Positions 57,768 through 64,000 of a stretch of DNA of 64,000 nt are shown here, piece by piece. Position 1 is the first letter of the stretch. Every line of letters starts with the position of its first letter. The DNA is from Mycobacterium sp. 852002-40037_SCH5390672. GTDB taxonomy: Bacteria; Actinomycetota; Actinomycetes; Mycobacteriales; Mycobacteriaceae. A program made the translations under genes and the position numbers. The notes below the pieces were generated by a model, which did not search any database, was not told the origin of the DNA, and saw only the letters and a program-made list of their open reading frames with translations. The stretch is taken from the NCBI RefSeq assembly GCF_001665875.1, contig NZ_LZTA01000038.1, positions 302,720-366,719 of the forward strand. The letters run 5' to 3'.

Positions 57768-58466
57768 CTACATAGCTTCCTTGATTCCTCGCCGGATCAG
57801 CCACACGTTCGCCGGCCACGCCGTGGCGAACCCGACGATCATTCCGATCTGCATCAGAAACCAGTATGTCGGAGTGTCGGGATGTAGCGGCGGGGATGGG
57901 AACAACACGAACGCCATCACGGCCATCCAGCCGAACAGCCCCACTTCGAACGCGGTAAGCGACAAGACGTCAGCCTTAGCCGCGGCCACCATGCCGTCGC
58001 GGAAGCCCATACCGCGCATCGGGGCGATTGCGAAATACTGAAACACCACACCCAATGCCAGCGCGGCAACGTAGTCGCCGAGGTACTCGGGCAGTAGAGC
58101 GCGGCCGAGCAGCTTCAAACCCAAGGCGAATATCGCGAATTCCGCAATGATGTCGCCGAGCGTGCATCCTGCACCGCAGTGGCTGACCCCGATGGCGATG
58201 GTGGCCCACTTCGGCTTGTCGGGCGCCTGGTCAAGCCCTCGTTGTTGGAGCCACCGAGAGCTGTTCGGGCGACCGTAGCGCCAATACATCCACACCGCTA
58301 CCGGCCCGAAATACAGTGCGGTTACCGGCCAGACCGCCTCCATAATGCGCATCCGCTGCCGGTAGCCGCGAGCGTAGATATCGATCATGATCACGATCGC
58401 CGACCCAACGGCCAACGCCAAAGCCGCCCATGAGAGCGCAGTCAACCAGGGGGGAGGCTCAGCCAT
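57768..58466 (-). CDS. DUF4396-type membrane protein
   Basis: 232 residues from ATG 58466 with AAAGGTG upstream. Six hydrophobic helices. 'WATIAIGVSHCGAGCTLGDI' with the H-C-x3-C pattern is the signature of the DUF4396 family, often found near copper or redox genes; metal binding by this motif is plausible but unproven. 'VVFQYFAIAPMRGMG' and 'GIKEAM' close the domain. Confidence 0.82.
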   Translation of the reverse strand: MAEPPPWLTALSWAALALAVGSAIVIMIDIYARGYRQRMRIMEAVWPVTALYFGPVAVWMYWRYGRPNSSRWLQQRGLDQAPDKPKWATIAIGVSHCGAGCTLGDIIAEFAIFALGLKLLGRALLPEYLGDYVAALALGVVFQYFAIAPMRGMGFRDGMVAAAKADVLSLTAFEVGLFGWMAVMAFVLFPSPPLHPDTPTYWFLMQIGMIVGFATAWPANVWLIRRGIKEAM

Positions 58467-58544
58467 CAAACACCTTTCAGGGAAACCTCGTCTTAATCTG
58501 GTCCGTGGTCAGTCGCATTCGGTGCGTGGCCCGCTTCGGCATCA

Positions 58545-58810
58545 GTAAAGACGAAGACCACACCAAAACAACCCATGATGCCGGGAGTCTCGGTACGGGC
58601 ACTTAGGCAGGACTGCCGCTACACGACCTCGACAACGAAGCCGCCGAACGCGCCGATCGAGTCGGCGAATCCGATCATCGCTCGCAATCGACCAGACCAT
58701 GTTGCCCCGGGCAATGACGCTATTGCCGTCCTCCCGGGCTTGTGTGTCTTCCGGGTTCCAGTCGAAGATCTGATGCGAGCGGCGCACGCGTGGCCGGATG
58801 CCCGTAAACC
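58545..58810 (-). pseudogene. narK3-type remnant with large internal deletion
   Basis: The 5' part reads 'SHQIFDWNPEDTQAREDGNS' and 'VIARGNMVWSIAS', the NarK3 N-terminus. It is then joined directly to the C-terminal part in another frame: 'MIGFADSIGAFGGFVVEVV', a stop, then 'RQSCLSARTETPG'. About 1 kb of the transporter gene is missing compared with 47287-48651. Confidence 0.85.
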
Positions 58811-59043
58811 ACCTCATGAAACGGACCCGCCGGGAACGTGTTCGCACCCTCGCTTTGCCACCAGCGTGGCGACCACATTCTGTGAAGCGGAGCCGAATTC
58901 AATCGTCGGGCCGCTGCCAAAGAGCTCATCATTCACCAGGGTTTCTCACATTTCCAAAGAAGCAGGTAGCTGCACAGTGCGTCCTCCGATGCCCCCGTCG
59001 CCCTCTCATGTTTTAGCCGATGAATCGAGGGTATGACACGCCC
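58811..59043. other. Intergenic region upstream of the sigma factor palindromes
   Basis: No gene supported; leads into the operator-like boxes at 59044-59129. Confidence 0.35.
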
Positions 59044-59129
59044 TAGACAGATCTGTCTACCCTTACGGGGTCTGCCGTATACAAGTCGGTCTACCACGCA
59101 GTACGACGGGCTGTAGACGGGTCTGTCTA
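59044..59129. promoter_or_regulatory. Repeated palindromic boxes upstream of the sigma factor gene
   Basis: TAGACAGATCTGTCTA (59044-59059) is a perfect 16-bp palindrome. TAGACGGGTCTGTCTA (59114-59129) is the same box with two changes. Between them TACAAGTCGGTCTA (59080-59093) is a weaker copy. The regular spacing (about 35 nt) and position 72-157 nt before the sigma factor ATG suggest cooperative binding of a dimeric repressor. Confidence 0.65.
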
Positions 59130-59200
59130 CCACACGACGGAGTCGACGTTTGCGCCGATTCTGCTTTGTCTCCGTCCCGGCGGCGTGTTTAAGGAGCGTG

Positions 59201-60100
59201 ATGAGCCCAAAGATTTCTCCGATTGCCGCGACCCCGAGTTCCAGAACGAAGCTCCCTGACACCACACCGAACGATGACCGCGATCACGTCAATGTCGAGC
59301 GGCTATGCGAATATCTGGTGAATGCCGACACCGACGAAGAGCGCCATGAGTGGCGCCGCCAGATCATCGTGGGCTGTTTGCCACTGGCCGATCGGATTGC
59401 ATACCGCTTTGTCGGGCGCGGTGAGCCTAGCGAGGATCTGCTTCAAGTCGCGAGGATCGGTTTGATCAAGGCTATCGACAGATACGACCCCGCAAAGGGG
59501 AGCTTCCTGTCGTTGGCCTTTGCCTTCATCGTGGGCGAGGTGCGGCGGTACTTTCGTGACAACGCGTGGGGCATGCATGTGCCACGGGGCATAAAAGACA
59601 TACACCGACGGGTCAGGGCGGCGACGGAGCCGCTCTCGCAACGGCTTGGCCGTGCACCTACCGCCGCCGAGTTGGCCGCGGAACTGGACTTGGAGCCAGA
59701 AGCTGTCAGCAGCGCTATGGAGGTCGAATACGCCTATCACCCAGCATCCCTCGACGCGGCAGGCTGGGCGTCCAGGAGCGCCGAGGACGGCATCGGACCG
59801 GGCAATGGAGCGGACGATCCCCGCTATAGCGCCGTCGAGGACACGATGGCACTGGCCCGATTGCTCGCCCAACTTCCCGAGCGCCAACAACTGATCGTGA
59901 AGATGCGGTTCTACCAGTGCCTGACCCAATCCGAGATTTCACAGCATTTTGGAATCTCTCAGGTGCATGTGTCCCGTATTCTTACCGCCGCACTGGAGCG
60001 TCTGCGGGCACAGCTGTCCGATTGTCCCAATGAATCGAACCGCCATGATTTGCAGCGGCCCTCTCACGGTAGTCACCGCGCCTTCCGAGCTGCGGGATGA
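59201..60100 (+). CDS. Group 3 RNA polymerase sigma factor (SigF/SigB type)
   Basis: 299 residues from ATG 59201 with AAGGAG. Region 2: 'GEPSEDLLQVARIGLIKAID' and 'FAFIVGEVRRYFRDN'; region 3 'VPRGIKDIHRRVRAATEPLS'; region 4 'LPERQQLIVKMRFYQCLTQS' with the HTH 'ISQHFGISQVHVSRILTAAL'. This is the general-stress SigF layout. No RsbW-like anti-sigma gene is adjacent, unlike the main sigF locus, so this is probably an accessory paralogue. The GAF-ANTAR gene follows. Confidence 0.93.
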   Translation: MSPKISPIAATPSSRTKLPDTTPNDDRDHVNVERLCEYLVNADTDEERHEWRRQIIVGCLPLADRIAYRFVGRGEPSEDLLQVARIGLIKAIDRYDPAKGSFLSLAFAFIVGEVRRYFRDNAWGMHVPRGIKDIHRRVRAATEPLSQRLGRAPTAAELAAELDLEPEAVSSAMEVEYAYHPASLDAAGWASRSAEDGIGPGNGADDPRYSAVEDTMALARLLAQLPERQQLIVKMRFYQCLTQSEISQHFGISQVHVSRILTAALERLRAQLSDCPNESNRHDLQRPSHGSHRAFRAAG

Positions 60101-60238
60101 GCGGGCACCGGATGGAAACGAGAAAATGTCCAAGCTTGGCAACGCATTCGGCTATGCGGCGCGGCGGTTTGCCCAGACGCGATCTGCAACTAGGGGCCTG
60201 CTGCACAACAGGCAAGCGAAATATTGTTGAGGATCGAC

Positions 60239-60943
60239 ATGAACCAACCCAATGAGCTCCTTCGGCTCACTGAATTGGTTCGGGACCTGCAGCAGAACAT
60301 GCCGGCTGACGGGCGCCCGACCTTGGATGCCCTGGTTCACGGTGCTGCCGAATCAGTGCCCGGCGCACAGCATGCCGGTGTCACGATCGCCACGCGCCGG
60401 TACCTCGATACGCCGTCGGCGACGGACCAGTACCCGACCGTGCTGGACGGGATCCAGGAGCGACAAGGCGAAGGCCCTTGTTTGTCGGCCGCATGGGACC
60501 AACACACAATCCGAATCGATGACCTCGCCGCTGACGCCCGATGGCCTCGTTACCGCCGTGAAGCTCTCCAGCGGACGCCGATCCGTTCAGTGCTGTCGTT
60601 TCGGCTGTTTGCGTTTAAACACACGGCGGGCGCGCTGAACCTATATGCCAGTCAAACTCACGCATTCGACGACGAGTCGCTGGAAGTAGGGCTCACTTTC
60701 GCCACTCTTCTCTCGCTGGCCTGGAACATCGTGCAGCGCAACGAACAATTCCGCGCCGCAATGGCTTCCCGCGACATCATCGGGCAAGCCAAGGGCATGC
60801 TGATGCAGCGGTTCGGAATCGGTGCCGTAGGAGCATTCGAGTTGCTCAAGCGACTCTCTCAGGAGTCGAACACGCCGGTCGCTGACGTCGCCGTGCGATT
60901 AGTTCGTGAGAACTTTCATCGCAGAAACGACCTGTACCGCTAG
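60239..60943 (+). CDS. GAF-ANTAR RNA-binding regulator
   Basis: 234 residues from ATG 60239 with GAGG upstream. GAF sensor domain (about 25-155; 'QGEGPCLSAAWDQHTIRIDD') followed by an ANTAR domain: 'SRDIIGQAKGMLMQRFGIGA' and 'GAFELLKRLSQESNTPVADV'. ANTAR proteins bind paired hairpins in mRNA leaders and prevent termination; actinobacterial GAF-ANTAR proteins sense redox or small molecules. Lies 138 nt after the sigma factor gene and before narK3, so a shared stress circuit is possible. Confidence 0.92.
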   Translation: MNQPNELLRLTELVRDLQQNMPADGRPTLDALVHGAAESVPGAQHAGVTIATRRYLDTPSATDQYPTVLDGIQERQGEGPCLSAAWDQHTIRIDDLAADARWPRYRREALQRTPIRSVLSFRLFAFKHTAGALNLYASQTHAFDDESLEVGLTFATLLSLAWNIVQRNEQFRAAMASRDIIGQAKGMLMQRFGIGAVGAFELLKRLSQESNTPVADVAVRLVRENFHRRNDLYR

Positions 60944-61195
60944 CCAAACCAGCTTCATCCCATGACTGCGGGACTTGTCGGTTCGAGCCCAGTCTGCTCT
61001 GCATCGGCGCGAACAGCACAGACAATCGCCTGCAGTGCATGCCTAGCGAGAGCGGGCACCTGACGGCGCACGTCGGCACGGGCGGCGTGCGCTCGTAATG
61101 CCCAGATAGCAACGAGCACACTGCTTTTAGGGCATGGACGCGGATTCTATGTCCATTTGCCCGAACGAGACCGGCCCCCGCGTGCGAAACCTGTG

Positions 61196-62623
61196 TCAGC
61201 GGATAAATCGCGCATCGGGGGATCGCGGTGACATTGCTTCCTGCGTAGGGGCTTTCTGTTGCTCGGCCGTTGTCGAGGCCGACTGACCCACGTATCGCTT
61301 CCAGGTGAGGATGGCGGCAATGATATAGAAACCCAAGAAGATCCAGTACGCCGTGGTGTCTGTGCCGGTGCTCAGGTAGGACTGGCGTAGCGCCATGTTG
61401 ATTCCCACGCCGCCGAGGGCGCCGAACGCGGCGACGAATCCGATTACAGCGCCCGAGATGGCATCAGACCAGTGACGGCGCTCGGACTCCCCGACGTTGA
61501 GCCGGTGGCTGCGCGCCTCGAAGACCGACGGAATCAACTTGTACACGGATCCGTTGCCGATTCCCGACAGAATAAACAAGGCCATGAAGCTGCCGACGTA
61601 CACCACCATCGTGGCGGCGGTCGTGGGACCCTGGTTGTGGTCCTCGAGGGTGCTGGCGGTGACCAAAAGGCCGGTAGCAAGCGCCATGGCGGCGAATACC
61701 GCGAGGGCCACACGGCTGCCGCCAATGCGGTCGGCAAGCCTGCCGCCATAGATACGTGCCAGTGACCCCAATGCCGGCCCGATGAACGCGAACTCCGCGG
61801 CGTGCAGCGACGCCTGTCCATGGCTCTGTCCGGCCGCAGCGAAGTTGACCTGCAGCACCAGACCGAAGGCGAACGAGAACCCGATCCACGAGCCGAAGGT
61901 GCCCAGGTAGAGCAGCGCGAGCACCCAGGTGTCAGGCTCTGAGAGGATCGAGCGCAGGTGACTCACCTCGGTAGGGTGATCAAGATTGTCCATGAATCGT
62001 GCTGCCCCGAGCGCGACGACGGTCAAGAGTACAAGGTAAAGCCCACACACCCAGTACGGTTGACGCTGGCCGGCGATTGCGAGCACGAGAAGCCCCACTA
62101 ATTGGATCATCGGAACCCCGAGATTGCCGGCCCCAGCATTGAATCCCAGTGCTGAGCCCTTGAGCCGATGGGGATAAAACGAATTGGTGTTCGTCATCGA
62201 CGCCGCGTAATTGGCGCCCCCGGCACCGGTCAGCGCCGCACACACCAAATATGGCCATAGGGGTAAGCCCGGGTGCGCCAACAGCACGAGTGTGGCGACG
62301 GTCGGGATCAGCAACACAACAATCGAGAACACGGTCCAGTTGCGCCCGCCAAAGGTTGCGATACCCAACGAATACGGGATACGCAGACACGCCGCGACCA
62401 GTGTCGCGGTGGCTCCCAGCAAGAACTTGTCAGCGGCGGTGAACCCGTACACGTTCTGGGGCATGAAAAGCGCCATCACCGGCCAAAGTGTCCAAATACC
62501 GAAGGCGATGTGGTCGCAGGCAACGATCCATAGCAAGTTGCGACGGGCGACTGCCTTATTGCCGGCCTCCCAGGCTAAGGCGTTTTCGGGATCCCAGTCC
62601 GAGATGTGATGCGAACGGGCCAT
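61196..62623 (-). CDS. narK3: NarK3-type nitrate/nitrite transporter
   Basis: 475 residues from ATG 62623 with AAAGGTGA upstream. 'MARSHHISDWDPENALAWEA' start and twelve helices with 'GAGGANYAASMTNTNSFYPH' and 'GIGNGSVYKLIPSVFEARSH' (NNP signatures). Closest in start and length to M. tuberculosis NarK3 as I remember it. The C-terminal tail of about 25 residues is polar. Convergent with the GAF-ANTAR gene. Confidence 0.94.
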   Translation of the reverse strand: MARSHHISDWDPENALAWEAGNKAVARRNLLWIVACDHIAFGIWTLWPVMALFMPQNVYGFTAADKFLLGATATLVAACLRIPYSLGIATFGGRNWTVFSIVVLLIPTVATLVLLAHPGLPLWPYLVCAALTGAGGANYAASMTNTNSFYPHRLKGSALGFNAGAGNLGVPMIQLVGLLVLAIAGQRQPYWVCGLYLVLLTVVALGAARFMDNLDHPTEVSHLRSILSEPDTWVLALLYLGTFGSWIGFSFAFGLVLQVNFAAAGQSHGQASLHAAEFAFIGPALGSLARIYGGRLADRIGGSRVALAVFAAMALATGLLVTASTLEDHNQGPTTAATMVVYVGSFMALFILSGIGNGSVYKLIPSVFEARSHRLNVGESERRHWSDAISGAVIGFVAAFGALGGVGINMALRQSYLSTGTDTTAYWIFLGFYIIAAILTWKRYVGQSASTTAEQQKAPTQEAMSPRSPDARFIR

Positions 62624-63918
62624 AGATGGTTCACCTTTCCAGCATGGAGTCCTAGACCAAGGATTGCGATGAGAGAATCACACGCCGACGTAGCCGAGTG
62701 GAAGGCCGCATCATCAGCCCGCGGCGGTGCGGTGCCACAGGGAATACGTTCTCGACCAATAGCTTTCGGATGCCAGATAAGGGCAGAGGCAAGACATTAT
62801 TACGCGTCAAGGGACCGATCTCTGACCAATCCCACTGGTGCAGACCGATATTGGGCAGAGTGGCCGTTACGTGCGCAACCATCAGGAAACGTCGTCGCCT
62901 GCCGTCACTGCCGCCCGATGCGTGGCCAGACTCGCATGGTTTTCTCCGGTCCACATGTCGATGCTGATCACGACCTCCTGAAAATAAGCCGCGGCGCCCC
63001 CGCATTGTTATCTGCCATCCAGAGTCGTCAGCCGGTGCGTCATCCAAGTCTGGCGCAGCCTGCCGTCGTCGACCACTTCCCATAGTGATACTAGGAAATA
63101 GTTTACATTTACTATAGTAGTCGGCTACCAGTTTGCTGTACGGTGGCTGTGAGGACTTGTTTGCTGGTCCACGAAGAGACGGACGGGACCGAAGGACGGT
63201 TTGGGCAGCCGGATAGTGGAGCCCGATAGCGCATCGGCGGCCGGCGAGTCAGTGAGCCTCACCGACGGGTTACTGACCGTATTTCGGTTGCTGGCGGCGA
63301 TTATTCGATTCGCGGCTCGATCAGACGACCGCCACAGGCGGCGAAGTAGGATGGTGATCGGAAGTGCTTTCTGCATAAGAAGTTTCGAAGTCCCCGAGGT
63401 TGGCTTGGCCCGGCACCACGCTGAGTCGGCAATCTATGTCTATGCCCCGCAGCTGATCCCAAAAAATCAAAGACGAGGCGCGACTTGCCCTGGTTCGGCG
63501 AGGATGGTCGCCCGCGTCCCACTGGCGGTCTCACAGCGCTTTGCCAGGTTTTCCTGCTCTGTACAACAGTTGCAACGGTGTACGTTCAGTGCCGAGGCTA
63601 CTCAACGATGCGTCCCCTCGACGATTCGGTCAGATCGGTGGATCGCAAGCTAGCCGTCCATGTGTTCGGCACTTCTCGGACTTATCTACTGCCGCTTCAT
63701 CTTCCCGGTCGGCGCGACTGTGCGCCTTGCGTCGAACTAGCTGCGAATCACGGCCTGGCGCGAGTCATCATGCGCCCGGCTAAGCGCCACCAGGTTGTCC
63801 GAAGTGGTGGCGGCACCCGCAAACCCAAGAACGACACGAGGCTGATTTGACCGATTTAAGAACCACAAGTCCACTGGCGGGGTTGATCCCTTTGCCGACA
63901 GGAGGATTCAGATCTCCG
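62624..63918. other. 1.3-kb region without an intact gene
   Basis: No frame is convincing. At about 63220-63350 a plus-strand stretch 'SVSLTDGLLTVFRLLAAIIR' looks protein-like and may be a decayed gene. An AT-rich block at 63090-63120 could be a promoter. The right end carries AGGAGG (63899-63904) for sahH. Confidence 0.45.
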
Positions 63919-64000
63919 ATGACGACGACGACCGAAAATGCACTGTCCCCTGAGGTTCGAAACGGCATCGATTTCAAGGTGGCCGATTTGTCGTTGGCGG
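63919..64000 (+). CDS. sahH: S-adenosylhomocysteine hydrolase, first 27 codons
   Basis: Begins 'MTTTTENALSPEVRNGIDFK' and continues 'VADLSLA' to the window end. 'SPEVRNGIDFKVADLSLA' agrees with the N-terminus of mycobacterial SahH (LTPDVRNGIDFKIADLSLA in M. tuberculosis, from memory). The enzyme splits SAH into adenosine and homocysteine after methyl transfer. The rest lies outside. AGGAGG is 14 nt before the ATG, slightly far. Confidence 0.85.
   Translation, partial: MTTTTENALSPEVRNGIDFKVADLSLA

Noticed and set aside
62674..62720. tRNA-like start sequence GACGTAGCCGAGTGGAAGGC
   Set aside because: The D-arm-like stretch has no matching anticodon or T arm downstream.

Overview
The window is chromosomal DNA of a mycobacterium, most likely a slow-growing non-tuberculous species (species not assigned). 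The evidence is the high G+C content, three PPE-SVP genes, a salicylate synthase with an IdeR-type operator, mycobacterial lipoproteins, and a left third that follows the gene order known around Rv2386c-Rv2406 in M. tuberculosis.

Left conserved block (1-19.9 kb): a CBS-domain protein (5' end outside the window), a PemK-like protein, lepA, two tandem LppR-type lipoproteins, a GH15 trehalase, an FAD monooxygenase, small membrane proteins, the sulfate importer subI-cysT-cysW-cysA, the reductive sulfate genes sirA-cysH, hemW, an SbtA-like transporter, a small conserved protein and mbtI. Uptake and reduction of sulfate face each other (subI-cysTWA on +, sirA-cysH on -). Each operon is preceded by an 18-codon cysteine-containing leader ORF, consistent with cysteine-responsive attenuation. 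The genes that M. tuberculosis carries between cysA1 and cysH, and rpfD, are absent here.

Accessory block (19.9-39.3 kb): a five-gene minus-strand operon (hydrolase, SDR, di-iron protein, Baeyer-Villiger-type monooxygenase, MerR regulator). Then comes a mosaic of hydrolases, LysR and TetR regulators, a GMC oxidoreductase, a CoA ligase and a CGNR zinc-finger protein. This mosaic lies between two direct copies of a roughly 78-bp repeat (25.2 and 37.4 kb). It contains much decay: a truncated GMC gene, a broken hydrolase, an acyl-CoA dehydrogenase-like tail, a glf remnant and an IS3-type transposase tail. A 14-bp motif recurs upstream of the TetR gene, an esterase and the decayed GMC copy, suggesting one small regulon.

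Carboxylic-acid block (39.3-43.4 kb): a MarR regulator is divergent from a tightly packed operon of an ICL/PEP-mutase-family lyase, aconitase-family large and small subunits, and a carboxymuconolactone-decarboxylase-like protein. This arrangement suggests hydratase-lyase breakdown of a substituted maleate or malate.

Right block (43.7-64 kb): a frameshifted PPE gene, an Ntn-type hydrolase, a NarK3-like transporter, a TDT/SLAC1 channel-like protein, an operon for a cytochrome-b561/molybdopterin fusion protein, two tandem PPE genes, a TetR regulator, a DUF4396-type membrane protein, an internally deleted narK remnant, a SigF-type sigma factor preceded by repeated palindromes, a GAF-ANTAR regulator, a second NarK3-like transporter, and the first codons of sahH. 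No tRNA, rRNA, CRISPR array or complete insertion sequence was recognised.
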